A DNA stretch of 34,485 nucleotides from Draconibacterium orientale (GTDB lineage Bacteria; Bacteroidota; Bacteroidia; Bacteroidales; UBA1556), in the NCBI GenBank assembly GCA_022736595.1, contig DZDC01000008.1, positions 1 through 34,485 of the forward strand, in the 5' to 3' direction. Of this stretch, positions 10,401 through 21,247 are shown one piece after another. The position numbers and the translations under genes were made by a program. The notes under the pieces are model-generated. The model saw only the letters and a program-made list of their open reading frames with translations, searched no databases and was not told where the DNA came from. Position 1 is the first letter of the stretch, and each line of letters opens with the position of its first letter.

Positions 10401-10766
10401 AAATCGTCGAGCGGTTTCTTTTACCACCCCAAAGGCTTCGGGAAGAAGCTGATTCAACTTGTCTTCAATTTTTTCTTTGGTTTGCTCTTCAAGGTGGTCA
10501 ATTTGTTTCCAAATTTCATCTTTTTGAACGATATTCAGATCAGGTTTGTTTAGAATTTCGTTTCGTAAGGACTGTATTTCTTCGTTTTCTGAGAGGATGT
10601 GTTGTTGAATTTGGCTTCTAAAATCCATCGTTTTAGCTCTTAATTCATCATTGCTTAGTTTTTGTAAACTACTTTCAAAGCTACGAATTGAATTTACTAA
10701 GGGCAATAAGCTTTTGATATCCTTTTCGGATTTGGTAGTGAAAAACTTGGTAAGAAATTGTAACAT
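7452..10766 (-). CDS. secA: Preprotein translocase subunit SecA
   Basis: [11 protein letters not shown] Walker [48 protein letters not shown], and C-terminal zinc motif [19 protein letters not shown]. Confidence 0.98.
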   Translation of the reverse strand: MLQFLTKFFTTKSEKDIKSLLPLVNSIRSFESSLQKLSNDELRAKTMDFRSQIQQHILSENEEIQSLRNEILNKPDLNIVQKDEIWKQIDHLEEQTKEKIEDKLNQLLPEAFGVVKETARRFTENAKLDVTATDHDKELATKFDNITIENDKAYYENSWTAGGVKIYWNMVHYDVQLIGGSVLHQGKISEMATGEGKTLVGTLPLYLNALPGRGVHVVTVNDYLAKRDSEWMGMLLEFHGLSVDCIDKHQPNTTARRNAYLADVTYGTNNEFGFDYLRDNMATEESELVQRKHNYAIVDEVDSVLIDDARTPLIISGPTPKGDLQEFDQLKPYVQRVFAVQKQLVTQLLAEAKKLIASEDKEHQKEGFTKLFRAYRGLPKNKALIKFLSEPGIKVGMQKTENFYMAEQNKHMHLIDDHLYFVIDEKHNSIELTDKGIDIITEMTGDPQFYILPDMANSLNEIDASTANTLDKSELKSKLIQDYSIKTERVHTMNQLFKAYTLFELDVEYVIIDNKIKIVDEQTGRIMEGRRYSDGLHQAIEAKENVKVEAATQTYATITLQNYFRMYHKLAGMTGTAETEAGELWDIYKLDVTVIPTNKPIKRADEQDLVYKTMREKYNAVINQTVDLVKAGRPVLIGTTSVEISELLSRMLKLQNIKHNVLNAKLHQKEADIVAEAGQAGTVTIATNMAGRGTDIKLGQGVKEAGGLAIIGTERHESRRVDRQLRGRSGRQGDPGSSQFYVSLEDNLMRLFGSERIASIMDRMGLKEGEVIQHSMISKSIERAQKKVEENNFGIRKRLLEYDDVMNAQREVIYKKRNHALNGERLAMDVSNMIYDLSESIVNEHISNRDFDSFTIDLIRNLGIESPYDSKTFFQNKADKMTQEIFDLAYNNYVLKSNRISKNTLPVIETVYNAQNNQYRNIAIPLTDGVKQMDIVANLERSVNTQGREVITAIEKTVVLKVIDNAWKEHLREMDELKQSVQNASYEQKDPLLIYKFESFELFKLMMQRINREIISFLIKCDLVANKEVQIQSTFKPASFDISKLTAGRTEVGRSSEPSADPNKFGHQTQEQQVTQPIIKEKKVGRNDLCPCGSGKKFKHCHGA

Positions 10767-10895
10767 AATAAAGAATATAAGGGTTTACAGGGTAGCGTGC
10801 AAATATTGGGCTTTATTCAAATTGCTATGAATAAAGCTTCAATTCGCAATAAATCAACTGTTTAAATACATGTCAATAAGGCAGAGAATAAAAAT

Positions 10896-10919
10896 AAAAG
10901 GGACTTACGCCCCTTTTTT
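10896..10919 (-). terminator. Putative intrinsic terminator downstream of the DUF2795-like gene
   Basis: AAAAGGG-acttacgc-CCCTTTT stem with flanking A/T tracts. Confidence 0.6.
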
Positions 10920-10929
10920 AATTCTTCGA

Positions 10930-11151
10930 TTAATATTCATCTTCGTGAAAGAAGAAGTCATCTTTAGTTGGATAGTCGGGCCAGATGTCTTCAATACTTT
11001 CATATTGTTCGCCCTCATCTTCCATTTCTTTTAAATTTTCAATTACTTCCATTGGTGCGCCAGAACGTACTGCATAATCAACGAGTTCTTCTTTTGTGGC
11101 TGGCCAGGGTGCATCTTCAATTTTGGATGCAAGTTCTAATGTCCAATACAT
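10930..11151 (-). CDS. Small acidic DUF2795-like protein, function unknown
   Basis: 73 aa, MYWTLELASKIEDAPWPATKEELVDYAVRSGAPMEVIENLKEMEDEG...WPDYPTKDDFFF; resembles short DUF2795 proteins of Bacteroidetes. Confidence 0.7.
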   Translation of the reverse strand: MYWTLELASKIEDAPWPATKEELVDYAVRSGAPMEVIENLKEMEDEGEQYESIEDIWPDYPTKDDFFFHEDEY

Positions 11152-11260
11152 ACTTGAATTTTAGGTTTTCTTAAATTTCGTGCAAAAGTAATTTTTTAAT
11201 GTTAAAAAACAAATAAAATAATCAACAAGTTAAAATTCAGAAAATCAATAAAATAAATGA

Positions 11261-11818
11261 TTATTTTTTCAGAGGAATCCAAAGAATCTCATCTACGTCA
11301 AGGAGTTTAGCTGCATATCGACTGAGGGTAAAGAGATAATCGCTTAGCCTATTCAAGTATTTGATAATCAAATCGTCAGGATTATCATTACTCAAAGTTC
11401 GTAAATAAGCTCTCTCGGCTCTTCTGCAAATGGCTCTTGCAATATGAATGTGCGAAACGCTGGGGTGTCCGCCTGGAAGAATAAATGCGGTTAATGGTTT
11501 TAAAACTAAGGTCATACGATCGATCTCAGATTCTAAAAATTGAATATCAGTTTCGAATATTTGTGGCATTCTCAGCTGGCTTTCGTAGCTGTTGCAGGCC
11601 ATAAGCGCCTCAATTACAAAGAGTCGCTCGATGATGATCATCAAGTTTTTCTTGCTCATCAGATCATCGGTAAAATCATAAACCAGTCCTAAATAAGATT
11701 TCAGTTCATCCACGGTTCCATAGGCTTCAACCTGTTGATGGTGTTTGGGAACTCTTGTTCCTCCAATGAGGGAAGTCAATCCTTTATCACCGCCTTTTGT
11801 ATAAATTTTCATTTGCAA
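11261..11818 (-). CDS. Cob(I)yrinic acid a,c-diamide adenosyltransferase, PduO type
   Basis: KIYTKGGDKGLTSLIGG N-terminus, VEAYGTVDELKSYLG, ICRRAERAYLRTL, LNRLSDYLFTLSRYA. Start may be 11818 or 11812 (MKIYTKGG). Confidence 0.93.
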   Translation of the reverse strand: MQMKIYTKGGDKGLTSLIGGTRVPKHHQQVEAYGTVDELKSYLGLVYDFTDDLMSKKNLMIIIERLFVIEALMACNSYESQLRMPQIFETDIQFLESEIDRMTLVLKPLTAFILPGGHPSVSHIHIARAICRRAERAYLRTLSNDNPDDLIIKYLNRLSDYLFTLSRYAAKLLDVDEILWIPLKK

Positions 11819-11894
11819 TTAATTATTTTTTACGTTAAGTAAATCAGGTAGTTAGGGTAGTAATAAATTTGAATACAGTTTTAAATTATTGGGT

Positions 11895-12614
11895 TTAATT
11901 ATTAAGAAGTGTTGTTAAGGCACTTATGGGGTTGGCATTGCGAAATTCGCTTTCGGTAAGGCCATCTTTTAATCGAATAATCCTATGAGTGTGTTCGGCA
12001 ATATTTTCTTCATGGGTTACAATGATAACGGTATTACCATCTTTATGTATCTGTTCAAATAAACCCATAATCTCAATGGATGTTTTTGAATCGAGATTGC
12101 CAGTGGGCTCATCAGCCAAAATTATGGAAGGTTTGTTTACCAATGCCCTTGCTACAGCTACTCGTTGGCGTTGACCTCCCGATAATTCGTTGGGCTTGTG
12201 GTGCATGCGGTCGGTTAATTGTACTTGGTCCAGTACCTCTTTAGCTCTTTTAATCCGGTCTTGTTTTGAAATACCTGCATATACCAAAGGGAGCATGACA
12301 TTTTCTAAAGCTGTTGCGCGTGGAAGTAGGTTGAAAGTTTGAAAGACAAATCCAATTTCTTTATTTCTTATTTCGGCAAGTTGATTGTCGGTGAGTTGAC
12401 TTACAAGATTACCATTAAGAATATAGGTGCCTGAGGTAGGAGTGTCGAGGCATCCTAAGATATTCATTAAGGTCGATTTTCCCGAGCCTGAAGCTCCCAT
12501 TAAACCAACGTATTCGTTTTTTTGAATTACGAGATTAATTTCTCTCAAGGCCTTTACCACCTGATTTCCAACCTGAAAATACTTTTTTATTGCTTCTAAT
12601 TCTATGATATTCAT
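11895..12614 (-). CDS. ABC transporter ATP-binding protein (MacB/LolD-like)
   Basis: Walker [10 protein letters not shown], signature [15 protein letters not shown], Walker [15 protein letters not shown]-loop IIVTHEE. Confidence 0.93.
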   Translation of the reverse strand: MNIIELEAIKKYFQVGNQVVKALREINLVIQKNEYVGLMGASGSGKSTLMNILGCLDTPTSGTYILNGNLVSQLTDNQLAEIRNKEIGFVFQTFNLLPRATALENVMLPLVYAGISKQDRIKRAKEVLDQVQLTDRMHHKPNELSGGQRQRVAVARALVNKPSIILADEPTGNLDSKTSIEIMGLFEQIHKDGNTVIIVTHEENIAEHTHRIIRLKDGLTESEFRNANPISALTTLLNN

Positions 12615-12704
12615 CTACTTTTGATTTGGTCTTCAAATTTTGCCAGTCCTAAATGTTAAGTGCAAATATAGGTTTTCCTGTGGAAACTTCTTTATTAATT
12701 AGTC

Positions 12705-13496
12705 TTAAAAACGCAGTTGAAAATGTTGCTTGCTAAATCTCTTATCGAAGCTTATGATTCCAAAATCAAATAAATCGATACTTAGGGTTACTTCTTGAGA
12801 TTGGTAAATGTCGTTCCATGCTTTGGTCATTTCAGGTGACCAATAAAGATCATCGAAAATAATAAAACCCTGTGCTTCCATTTTGTTCCTAAGAAACTCA
12901 AAATATTCAATGGTTGGTTGATAGGAGTGATTACCATCAATAAAAACTAAGTCGGGAGCATCATTTCTAATTTGGTGAAAAGCATCTTTAAACTCTGCAA
13001 CAATTAATTGAACATTAGCGCAATGATTTTGATTAAAGCAGTTTTGCGCTATCTGAGCAATGGCACTTATTCCTTCGATGGTTTGAATTTTACTTAGGGG
13101 ATTGGCAAAGGAAAGATATTGGGTCGAAATGCCCAATGAGGTGCCTAACTCAATTATGTTTTTTGCCTCTACAAAAGCACTAAAGTTGGCTAAAAATCGA
13201 GCTTTTTTGCGACTGCTCAAGCTGTTTTTTGCAATTTTAGATATACTTTTGGATAAGGGATTGAGATGGGTTCTTGACCCTGCACCAAGATCATGAAATT
13301 CAATAATTTGGTGGTTGTTGAGCAGTGAATTTCTACAATTTATAATTGGACTTTCGTTAAAATCAACAGCCCTTTTAAGTACACAAAGTTGATAAAATTG
13401 GTACATAAAAGGGCTATGAAGACTGTGAAGTCCTGAGTCATTTAGCTTATGAAAGACATAATGCTTTAAACTGTGAAGTAAGTAATTTACATTCAC
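12705..13496 (-). CDS. Class I SAM-dependent (O-)methyltransferase
   Basis: IIELGTSLGISTQYLS motif I, DLVFIDGNHSYQPTIEYF, GFIIFDDLYW. Confidence 0.8.
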   Translation of the reverse strand: MNVNYLLHSLKHYVFHKLNDSGLHSLHSPFMYQFYQLCVLKRAVDFNESPIINCRNSLLNNHQIIEFHDLGAGSRTHLNPLSKSISKIAKNSLSSRKKARFLANFSAFVEAKNIIELGTSLGISTQYLSFANPLSKIQTIEGISAIAQIAQNCFNQNHCANVQLIVAEFKDAFHQIRNDAPDLVFIDGNHSYQPTIEYFEFLRNKMEAQGFIIFDDLYWSPEMTKAWNDIYQSQEVTLSIDLFDFGIISFDKRFSKQHFQLRF

Positions 13497-13511
13497 TATT
13501 AAAAGAAGGTA

Positions 13512-13769
13512 TTAATAATGAATATTTATTGCATTAACTGCTTTAATTTCAGGGATGGCTCGTAAGACGGCCTGCTCAACACCTTGCTTTAGAGTCATTA
13601 AACTCATGGAGCAACTGGCACAAGCGCCTTTAAGTTCTACTTGCACCTCGTTTTCATCAGTGAGGTAAACAAATTCAATATCACCACCATCAGCCAATAA
13701 ATAAGGTCTGATTTGCGCAATCACATTATTTACTTTTTGGCTTAGTTCTTCTCTTTTTATTTCGTCCAT
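13512..13769 (-). CDS. NifU C-terminal-domain (Nfu-type) Fe-S scaffold/carrier
   Basis: IRPYLLADGGDIEFV and CASCSMSLMTLKQGVEQAV (CxxC). Confidence 0.93.
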   Translation of the reverse strand: MDEIKREELSQKVNNVIAQIRPYLLADGGDIEFVYLTDENEVQVELKGACASCSMSLMTLKQGVEQAVLRAIPEIKAVNAINIHY

Positions 13770-13790
13770 TGGAATAGTATTTTTATTTTA

Positions 13791-14915
13791 TTAATTTGAA
13801 CAGGCAGCACCTGGTTTTATCTCCACTTTCTTGGTTGGGGCATGTTCGTTATTTCTAATTTCGACTTGTTTGATAACATTCTCAGCTAAATCTTTAAATG
13901 CGATACCCATGGGATGACTCAAATCAAGCGCAATGGGTTTTCCAATTTCAGCACCATTCATGATATCTTGAACAATAGGAATTTGTGCTAATAGGGGGAC
14001 GTTCATTTCCTCGGCTAAATTTTTTGCTCCATCTTTACCAAAAATATAGTATTTATTATTGGGAAGTTCGGCAGGGGTGAAGTAGGCCATATTTTCCACT
14101 AAGCCTAAAACTGGAACATTGATGTCTTTTTGTTGGAACATAGAAACTCCTTTTCGAGCATCGGCCAATGCAACTTTTTGAGGTGTGCTAACAATCACCA
14201 CGCCAGTTATTCCAACATTTTGTACCAATGTAAGATGTATATCACCAGTTCCTGGAGGCATATCAAATACTAAATAGTCTAAGTTTCCCCAATTACCGTC
14301 GTTCATAAATTGATTTAACGCATTGGTTGCCATGGAGCCTCTCCAAATCAGTGCTTTATCAGGATCAACAAAGAAACCAACAGAAAGAAGTTTGATGCCA
14401 TACTTTTCGATGGGTTCGATCCATGTTTTTCCATTTTCTTGAGTTGCAACAGGCTTGGCTTCCACCAAATCAAACATCATAGGAACACTTGGCCCATAAA
14501 TGTCGGTATCTAATAAACCAACTTTAGCTCCAGTTTTTGCAAGAGCAACCGCGAGGTTGGCGGCGATGGTTGATTTTCCAACTCCACCTTTACCAGACGC
14601 AACTCCGATAATGTTTTTAACTCCGCTCAAGGGCTTACTTGGCATTTTGATGTTAGCAGGCTCAATATGAATGAGCTTTGAATTCACTACCACCTCTATC
14701 TCTTCGCTGAGGTAAAACTTCAGTGTGCGTTCGCAAGATTTGGTTAACGATTTTGCAAAAGGATCTTTTGTGCTTTTACTGATGAGGTCAAAACTAATTT
14801 TATTGTCATCAATTTGCAGGTTTTCTACCAAACCAAGCTCCACAATGTTTTTGCCTGATTCGGGATGTTTGACCATTTTTAAGGTCTCTAAAATTTTATC
14901 TGTTGAATATTTCAT
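13791..14915 (-). CDS. Mrp/NBP35 family Fe-S carrier ATPase with N-terminal MIP18/DUF59 domain
   Basis: GVASGKGGVGKSTIAANLAVAL, GLLDTDIYGPSVPMMF, DYLVFDMPPGTGDIHLTL. Confidence 0.95.
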   Translation of the reverse strand: MKYSTDKILETLKMVKHPESGKNIVELGLVENLQIDDNKISFDLISKSTKDPFAKSLTKSCERTLKFYLSEEIEVVVNSKLIHIEPANIKMPSKPLSGVKNIIGVASGKGGVGKSTIAANLAVALAKTGAKVGLLDTDIYGPSVPMMFDLVEAKPVATQENGKTWIEPIEKYGIKLLSVGFFVDPDKALIWRGSMATNALNQFMNDGNWGNLDYLVFDMPPGTGDIHLTLVQNVGITGVVIVSTPQKVALADARKGVSMFQQKDINVPVLGLVENMAYFTPAELPNNKYYIFGKDGAKNLAEEMNVPLLAQIPIVQDIMNGAEIGKPIALDLSHPMGIAFKDLAENVIKQVEIRNNEHAPTKKVEIKPGAACSN

Positions 14916-15161
14916 TATTTAAAATTCTGAATAATAGTATTTTATAGTACTTTTGTTATCTTTATTTAGATTGGGTAAAGATAGTGACTATTTGCAAGCA
15001 ACCTAAATAATAAAATTGATAAGTGTCAAATTTAAGATTGTTTAAATAAATTTATGAGAATTGATTAGAGGATAAGACTTAATCGAAATGAGGATTGAAA
15101 GCCCAAAATATATAACAAACATGGGTGTAAAAAGTATGATAATTATTAGTTTATATATTTA

Positions 15162-15175
15162 TTATTGGCCAATAA
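15162..15175. promoter_or_regulatory. 14-bp perfect palindrome TTATTGGCCAATAA upstream of nqrA (candidate operator)
   Basis: Perfect inverted repeat in the 362-bp divergent mrp/nqrA intergenic region. Confidence 0.35.
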
Positions 15176-15277
15176 AAAATGTGATAGAAACTTTATTTTC
15201 GCATATTTGTACCCTATTATAATTCATAGTTATTTTTATCACAGTAAGAACTAAAGTGCTATAAATCACAGACATCT

Positions 15278-16627
15278 ATGACCAAACAAATTAAAATTAA
15301 GCGCGGCTTAGACATTAAACTTATGGGAAAAGCAGAAGAAAAACTGCAAACTATTAAGTCTAAACGTTATGCCCTCAAACCCACCGATTTTCATGGATTA
15401 TTTCCAAAATTATTAGTAAAAGTTGGAGATCAGGTTCAGCGAGGAACTCCTGTTTACTCCGACAAAAATAGAGATTACATCAAATTTACTTCACCTGTAA
15501 GTGGTGTTGTAGCAGATATTGTTCGTGGTGAAAAGCGAAAAATTTTCGAAATTATCATTGAGTCGGATGGTTCAGATTCCTTTGTAAAGTTTGATGTAGC
15601 GGATTATAAATCCAAGTCTGCCGAGACTTTAAAATCACTTTTGGTAGAAAGTGGTATTTGGGCTTATATTCGTCAGCGACCCTATAATGTGGTTGCTAAT
15701 CCAATTGACAAGCCCAATGCTATTTTTATTAGTGCTTTTGATACTGCTCCTTTAGCTGCAAATGTTGATTTTACTATGCAAGGTAAAAAGGAGGCTTTTC
15801 AAGCTGGTATTAATGCGCTATCAAAAATTGGTAACTGCAAAATTTATTTAGGAATCAATTCGCAAACTCGATGTGAGACGTTTACTCAAGCTCAAGGCGT
15901 TGAAGTCATTGGTTTTGATGGACCTCATCCTGCTGGAAATGTGGGAATTCAGATCCATCACGTCAGTCCTATTAATAAAGGTGATATCTATTGGACTGTT
16001 CAACCGCAGGATGTAGCCACCATTGGAAATCTATTTCTAAAAGGACAATACGATTCGCAACTCAATATTGCAGTGTGTGGATCAGAAGTTAAAAACCCAC
16101 AGTATTATACTGTAAATAGAGGCTCAGAAGTAGCTCCATTGTTAAAAGATAATTTGAAAGTCGAAGATAACTTTCGCATAATCAGTGGAAATGTTCTTAC
16201 AGGCACCAAGGTTGAGAAAACGGGTTTTATTTCATTTTATCATAATTCATTAACCATCATTCCTGAAGGATTTAAACGTGATTTTATGGGTTGGCTCATT
16301 CCAAGTCCAGAAAAGCATAGCTTTTATCGTACTTCATTATCATGGTTGATGCCTAATAAAGAATATCGATTGAATACCAATATTAATGGTGGAGAACGCG
16401 CATTTGTTTTCACAGGTGAAATGGAGAAAGTGTTTCCAATGAATATTTATCCAATGCAATTGCTGAAAAGTATCATTGTGGAAGATATTGACCAAATGGA
16501 ACAATTGGGGATTTATGAAGTAGTGGAGGAAGATTTTGCTCTTTGTGAATACATCAGCACTTCCAAAATTGAAATTCAAGATCTAATTCGCCAAGGATTG
16601 GATATGGTTAGAAAAGAGATGAGTTAA
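15278..16627 (+). CDS. nqrA: Na+-translocating NADH:quinone reductase subunit A
   Basis: IKIKRGLDIKLMGKAE N-terminus, RQRPYNVVANP, GFDGPHPAGNVGIQIHH, first gene of a complete nqrA-F order. Confidence 0.97.
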   Translation: MTKQIKIKRGLDIKLMGKAEEKLQTIKSKRYALKPTDFHGLFPKLLVKVGDQVQRGTPVYSDKNRDYIKFTSPVSGVVADIVRGEKRKIFEIIIESDGSDSFVKFDVADYKSKSAETLKSLLVESGIWAYIRQRPYNVVANPIDKPNAIFISAFDTAPLAANVDFTMQGKKEAFQAGINALSKIGNCKIYLGINSQTRCETFTQAQGVEVIGFDGPHPAGNVGIQIHHVSPINKGDIYWTVQPQDVATIGNLFLKGQYDSQLNIAVCGSEVKNPQYYTVNRGSEVAPLLKDNLKVEDNFRIISGNVLTGTKVEKTGFISFYHNSLTIIPEGFKRDFMGWLIPSPEKHSFYRTSLSWLMPNKEYRLNTNINGGERAFVFTGEMEKVFPMNIYPMQLLKSIIVEDIDQMEQLGIYEVVEEDFALCEYISTSKIEIQDLIRQGLDMVRKEMS

Positions 16628-16656
16628 CTTAGTAAATAAATTATACAATATAATCA

Positions 16657-17808
16657 ATGAAAGCAATTAGAGATATACTTGACTCTATTAAGCCTCACGT
16701 TCAGAAAGGAGGCAAATTTCACGCACTTCATTCGTTTTACGATGCCATTGATACTTTGATGTTTGTTCCAGGAACAACCACCTCCAAAGGAAGTCATATT
16801 CGTGATGGCGTAGATATGAAGCGGACCATGTTTGTGGTGGTGATTGCCCTGATTCCCGCCCTTTTATTTGGCATGTGGAATGTTGGAGCTATGCATTTTG
16901 TATCTAATGGATATGAAGCAACTTTTCTGCAATCTTTTTGGTATGGATTTATTGAGGTATTACCCTTAATTGTTGTGAGCTATGGTGTGGGTTTGACGGT
17001 TGAAATTATTTTTGCCCAATTTCGTGGTCATGAAGTAAATGAAGGTTTTTTTGTGAGTGGAATGCTCATTCCTTTGGTATTACCCGTTACTACACCATTA
17101 TGGGTTGTAGCTATCGCAGTAGCTTTTGCCGTTGTTTTTAGTAAAGAAGTTTTTGGGGGTACTGGAATGAACTTGGTTAACCCCGCACTTTTTGCACGCG
17201 CATTCTTATTCTTTGCTTATCCCAGTTTTATGTCAGGCGATTTTGTATGGATTTCGGAAAAAGCTGATGCCTTCAGTGGAGCAACCCCATTAGCTGAATT
17301 GGCCGCTGGTAATACGCCTAACCTAAGTGTACTTGATATGTTAATTGGTAACTATTCGGGTTCCATTGGTGAATCTTCCTTTATTGCCATTGCCATTGGA
17401 GCAGCTATTCTTCTTTTTACTGGAGTAGCCAGTTGGAAAGTAATGACATCCTTCTTTTTGGGTGGTTTAGGCATGGGATTATTACTTAATGTATTTGCCG
17501 GAAGTTTTCCAGATAATTCTTATTTGGCATTACCAGCATTCCAACACCTTTTGTTAGGGGGCTTTGCTTTTGGTGGTGTATTTATGATTACCGATCCAGT
17601 TACAGCAGCCCAAACTGAAACAGGAAAGTGGATTTATGGATTTTTAGCAGGATTTTTAGCAATTATGGTTCGTGTTCTTAACCCCGCATATCCAGAAGGG
17701 GTAATGCTTGCCATATTATTAATGAACGTATTTGCTCCTACTATCGATTACTATGTAGTTGATTCTAATATCAATAAACGTTTGAAACGAGCTAAAGTAA
17801 AAGCATAA
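16657..17808 (+). CDS. nqrB: Na+-translocating NADH:quinone reductase subunit B
   Basis: Polytopic; covalent FMN-Thr motif FSGATPLAEL; VNPALFARAFLFFAYP; MITDPVTAAQTETGKWIYG. Confidence 0.97.
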   Translation: MKAIRDILDSIKPHVQKGGKFHALHSFYDAIDTLMFVPGTTTSKGSHIRDGVDMKRTMFVVVIALIPALLFGMWNVGAMHFVSNGYEATFLQSFWYGFIEVLPLIVVSYGVGLTVEIIFAQFRGHEVNEGFFVSGMLIPLVLPVTTPLWVVAIAVAFAVVFSKEVFGGTGMNLVNPALFARAFLFFAYPSFMSGDFVWISEKADAFSGATPLAELAAGNTPNLSVLDMLIGNYSGSIGESSFIAIAIGAAILLFTGVASWKVMTSFFLGGLGMGLLLNVFAGSFPDNSYLALPAFQHLLLGGFAFGGVFMITDPVTAAQTETGKWIYGFLAGFLAIMVRVLNPAYPEGVMLAILLMNVFAPTIDYYVVDSNINKRLKRAKVKA

Positions 17809-17838
17809 ATTAGTGTAACTTATTAAAAATCAATTAAA

Positions 17839-18603
17839 ATGAATAAAGAAAGTAATGCTTACATTTTTATTTACGCCTCAGTTATGGTGGTTTTAGTTGC
17901 TATTTTATTAGCTTCTGCCAACCTAGGACTTAGCCCGTATCAAGAAAAGAATAAGCAAAATGAAAAAATGATAAAGATTTTGGGTTCTGTGGGTATTCAA
18001 GCTACTCCCGCTGATGCAGAAAAAATCTATAATGAGCACCTTGTAAAAGAGGTTGTACTGAACACTAAAGGCGAAGAGTTGAGTGTTTACTCCAAAGGAA
18101 AATTTGAAAAAGGATCGCAACGTGCTTTTGATATCAATCTTAAAGCTGCCTTGAAGAAGATAGTGAAAGGTGAGGATGGTGCTTTACCCTTATTTATTTT
18201 CGAAGCCGAAGGAACTCAATATTATGTAATTCCAATGTTCGGTAAAGGATTGTGGGGGCCTATCTATGGGAATATGGCCCTTGAGACAGATCGAAACACC
18301 GTTTATGGAGTTAACTTTGCTCATGATGGTGAAACCCCAGGACTTGGAGCCGAGATTGCTAATCCTCCTGTGGAAGGTAAAGTGGTTTTTGCTGACCAAT
18401 TTAAGCAAAAGAAAATTTTTGATGAGGCTGGTAATTTTACTTCTGTTAAAGTGGTAAAAGGCGGAGTTAAAAGCCAAACCGCTGTATTGCCTGCCAATGG
18501 AGTAGATGCCATCAGTGGAAGTACCCTTACTTGTAATGGGGTGTCGGCAATGCTAAATGACAATTTGAAAAATTACGTTAACTATTTTAAAAATATTAAA
18601 TAG
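17839..18603 (+). CDS. nqrC: Na+-translocating NADH:quinone reductase subunit C
   Basis: Single N-terminal TM; FMN-binding domain with [10 protein letters not shown] and the covalent FMN-Thr motif [11 protein letters not shown]. Confidence 0.96.
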   Translation: MNKESNAYIFIYASVMVVLVAILLASANLGLSPYQEKNKQNEKMIKILGSVGIQATPADAEKIYNEHLVKEVVLNTKGEELSVYSKGKFEKGSQRAFDINLKAALKKIVKGEDGALPLFIFEAEGTQYYVIPMFGKGLWGPIYGNMALETDRNTVYGVNFAHDGETPGLGAEIANPPVEGKVVFADQFKQKKIFDEAGNFTSVKVVKGGVKSQTAVLPANGVDAISGSTLTCNGVSAMLNDNLKNYVNYFKNIK

Positions 18604-18605
18604 AT

Positions 18606-19256
18606 ATGGCTGAGAAAAAAGAAAAAGAAGCTTTGTTTTCGCCCAAAAACATGAAGCTTATCACCAATCCTCTTTTTATTGATAATCCAATTACAAAGCA
18701 GGTATTGGGAATATGTTCGGCATTAGCTGTTACTGTAAAATTGGAACCAGCTATCGTTATGGCTTTATCAGTAACTGTTGTAACTGGGTTTGGTAGTTTA
18801 ATTATATCAATGTTGCGTAATAGTATACCCAACCGTATCCGAATAATAGTTCAACTTGTTGTTATTGCAGCTTTGGTAATTTTAGTTGACCAAGTGCTCA
18901 AGGCTTTCTCCTATGAAGTTAGTAAGCAATTATCTGTATTTGTAGGTCTAATCATTACTAACTGTATTGTAATGGGTCGCTTTGAAGCCTTTGCGATGGC
19001 CAACAAGCCTTGGCCATCATTGCTTGATGGTATTGGTAATGGATTTGGTTATGGCTGGATATTGATTGTTGTAGCTCTTTTTAGAGAGTTATTTGGGTCA
19101 GGTACCGTTTTAGGAGTAAAACTCATTCCTGATGCTTTTTACGAAATGGGCTATGTAAACAATGGATTAGTGATTTTACCTCCAATGGCTTTATTTGCAG
19201 TGGGTATCATTATTTGGATTCAAAGGGCTCGCAACAGAAGTATGATTGAAGATTAG
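18606..19256 (+). CDS. nqrD: Na+-translocating NADH:quinone reductase subunit D
   Basis: [23 protein letters not shown] and [35 protein letters not shown]. Confidence 0.96.
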   Translation: MAEKKEKEALFSPKNMKLITNPLFIDNPITKQVLGICSALAVTVKLEPAIVMALSVTVVTGFGSLIISMLRNSIPNRIRIIVQLVVIAALVILVDQVLKAFSYEVSKQLSVFVGLIITNCIVMGRFEAFAMANKPWPSLLDGIGNGFGYGWILIVVALFRELFGSGTVLGVKLIPDAFYEMGYVNNGLVILPPMALFAVGIIIWIQRARNRSMIED

Positions 19257-19279
19257 TATTAACAGTAAAAACGGAAAAA

Positions 19280-19897
19280 ATGCAAGAATTAGTAAATATA
19301 TTTGTCAAGTCCATATTTATGGACAACATGGTCTTCGCTTACTTCCTCGGAATGTGCTCTTATTTAGCTGTTTCAAAGACGGTTAAAACTAGTGTAGGAC
19401 TTGGTGCCGCCGTTGTTTTTATTCAAATAATTACAGTTCCATTAAATTATTTGATTGATAAGTACCTTTTAGCTGCTGGAGCACTCTCATGGTTAGGTCC
19501 GGAATATGCCTCTGTAGATTTGAGTTTCTTAAGCTTCATCATGTTTATCGCCATTATCGCCTCTTTGGTTCAGATTGTGGAAATGGTGGTTGAGAAATTT
19601 AGCCCTGCACTTTATGCTTCTTTAGGAATTTTCCTTCCTCTGATTGCTGTTAATTGCGCTATTTTAGGAGGATCCTTATTTATGCAACAAAGAGAATATC
19701 AATCTGTTGCTGAAGCTACTTCCTTTGGTCTTGGATCTGGCATTGGCTGGGCACTTGCAATTATTGCTATTGCTGCTATTCGTGAGAAAATGAGATATTC
19801 CCATATTCCAGCTCCTTTACGTGGTTTAGGTATTACCTTTATTATCACAGGTTTGATGGGGATGGCGTTTATGACCTTCATGGGAATTAAATTGTAA
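19280..19897 (+). CDS. nqrE: Na+-translocating NADH:quinone reductase subunit E
   Basis: [62 protein letters not shown]. Confidence 0.96.
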   Translation: MQELVNIFVKSIFMDNMVFAYFLGMCSYLAVSKTVKTSVGLGAAVVFIQIITVPLNYLIDKYLLAAGALSWLGPEYASVDLSFLSFIMFIAIIASLVQIVEMVVEKFSPALYASLGIFLPLIAVNCAILGGSLFMQQREYQSVAEATSFGLGSGIGWALAIIAIAAIREKMRYSHIPAPLRGLGITFIITGLMGMAFMTFMGIKL

Positions 19898-19927
19898 GAT
19901 GTTATATAAATCTTAATATAGAAAGAG

Positions 19928-21190
19928 ATGATTTTAGCCGAAATTTCAACTGCAACCATTGTAATAATAAGTGTTATTACTTTTTTGGTTATGATTTTGC
20001 TCTTGGTAAGTATTTTACTCTATGCCAAGAAAAAGCTAACTCCACAAGGGTTGGTCAAAATTATTATTAACGACGAAAAGGAAGTAGAAACTTCTCCAGG
20101 AAGTTCGTTACTATCTACCCTGACCAATGAAAAAATCTTCCTTCCTTCCGCTTGTGGTGGTGGTGGAACTTGTGGTATGTGTAAAGTTCAAGTTTTTGAA
20201 GGAGGTGGAGATATCCTTCCTACTGAAAAGGGCTTTTTTACTCGTAAAGAAGCTCAAGATCATTGGCGTCTTGGATGCCAAGTTAAGGTGAGAAATGACC
20301 TTAAAATTAGAGTTTCTCATGAGGTATTTGGAATTAAGAAATGGGAATGTGAAGTGGTTTCGAACAACAATGTGGCCACTTTTATTAAAGAATTTGTTGT
20401 GAAATTGCCCGATGGTGAGCATTTGGATTTCCGAAGTGGAGGTTATATTCAAATCGATGTACCTAAATGTGAGGTTGACTATAAAAACATTGAAATTGGT
20501 GAAAAATTCCGTGGCGACTGGGATAAATTTAAAATGTGGGATCTTAAAATGAAGAATCCAGAACCTATTTATCGTGCTTATTCCATGGCCAACCACCCAG
20601 CCGAGGGTAATATTGTTATGTTAAACATTCGTATCGCTACTCCTCCTTGGGATCCTAAGACTAAAGGTTTTATGAACGTTAATCCGGGTATATGTTCTTC
20701 CTATATCTTTAGCTTAAAGCCTGGCGATAAAGTGATGGTCTCGGGCCCTTATGGTGAGTTCTTTATTAAAGATACCAAACGCGAAATGATGTTTATTGGC
20801 GGAGGTGCTGGTATGGCTCCTATGCGTTCTCATATTTTTGATCAGTTCCTTACCAAGAAAACCAAAGATCGTAAAGCCACTTTCTGGTACGGAGGTCGTT
20901 CGCTACGCGAATTGTTCTACGTGGACCAATTCCAAGCTATTGAAAAGGATTTCCCTAATTTTAAATTTAATATTGGACTTTCAGAGCCCATGCCTGAAGA
21001 CAATTGGACTGGATATGTAGGATTTATTCATCAAGTTATTCTCGATACTTACCTTTCAAAACATGAAGATCCAGAAGAAATTGAATACTATCTTTGCGGT
21101 CCTCCCATGATGAATGCGGCAGTTCTAAAAATGCTGGATGATCTTGGAGTTCCAAATGAAATGATTGCCTTCGATGATTTTGGAGGATAA
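19928..21190 (+). CDS. nqrF: Na+-translocating NADH:quinone reductase subunit F (2Fe-2S/FAD)
   Basis: 2Fe-2S motif [16 protein letters not shown]...GCQVKV, FAD site [13 protein letters not shown] site [13 protein letters not shown]-terminal [14 protein letters not shown]. Confidence 0.98.
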   Translation: MILAEISTATIVIISVITFLVMILLLVSILLYAKKKLTPQGLVKIIINDEKEVETSPGSSLLSTLTNEKIFLPSACGGGGTCGMCKVQVFEGGGDILPTEKGFFTRKEAQDHWRLGCQVKVRNDLKIRVSHEVFGIKKWECEVVSNNNVATFIKEFVVKLPDGEHLDFRSGGYIQIDVPKCEVDYKNIEIGEKFRGDWDKFKMWDLKMKNPEPIYRAYSMANHPAEGNIVMLNIRIATPPWDPKTKGFMNVNPGICSSYIFSLKPGDKVMVSGPYGEFFIKDTKREMMFIGGGAGMAPMRSHIFDQFLTKKTKDRKATFWYGGRSLRELFYVDQFQAIEKDFPNFKFNIGLSEPMPEDNWTGYVGFIHQVILDTYLSKHEDPEEIEYYLCGPPMMNAAVLKMLDDLGVPNEMIAFDDFGG

Positions 21191-21196
21191 TATTTT

Positions 21197-21222
21197 AAAA
21201 GGCCGATTTTTTCGGCCTTTTT
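21197..21222 (+). terminator. Intrinsic terminator after nqrF
   Basis: AAAAGGCCGA-ttttt-TCGGCCTTTTT. Confidence 0.85.
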
Positions 21223-21247
21223 CGTAATTTTAATTTGTTATTGGTTT

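Noticed and set aside
14948-14955. TACTTTTG as a possible nqrA promoter -7 element
   Set aside because: About 320 bp from nqrA with no TTG at the expected upstream spacing; chance match is likely in AT-rich DNA.
20111-20596. 161-aa minus-strand ORF inside nqrF
   Set aside because: Antisense to the 2Fe-2S/FAD domain of nqrF; no recognisable domain or own start context.
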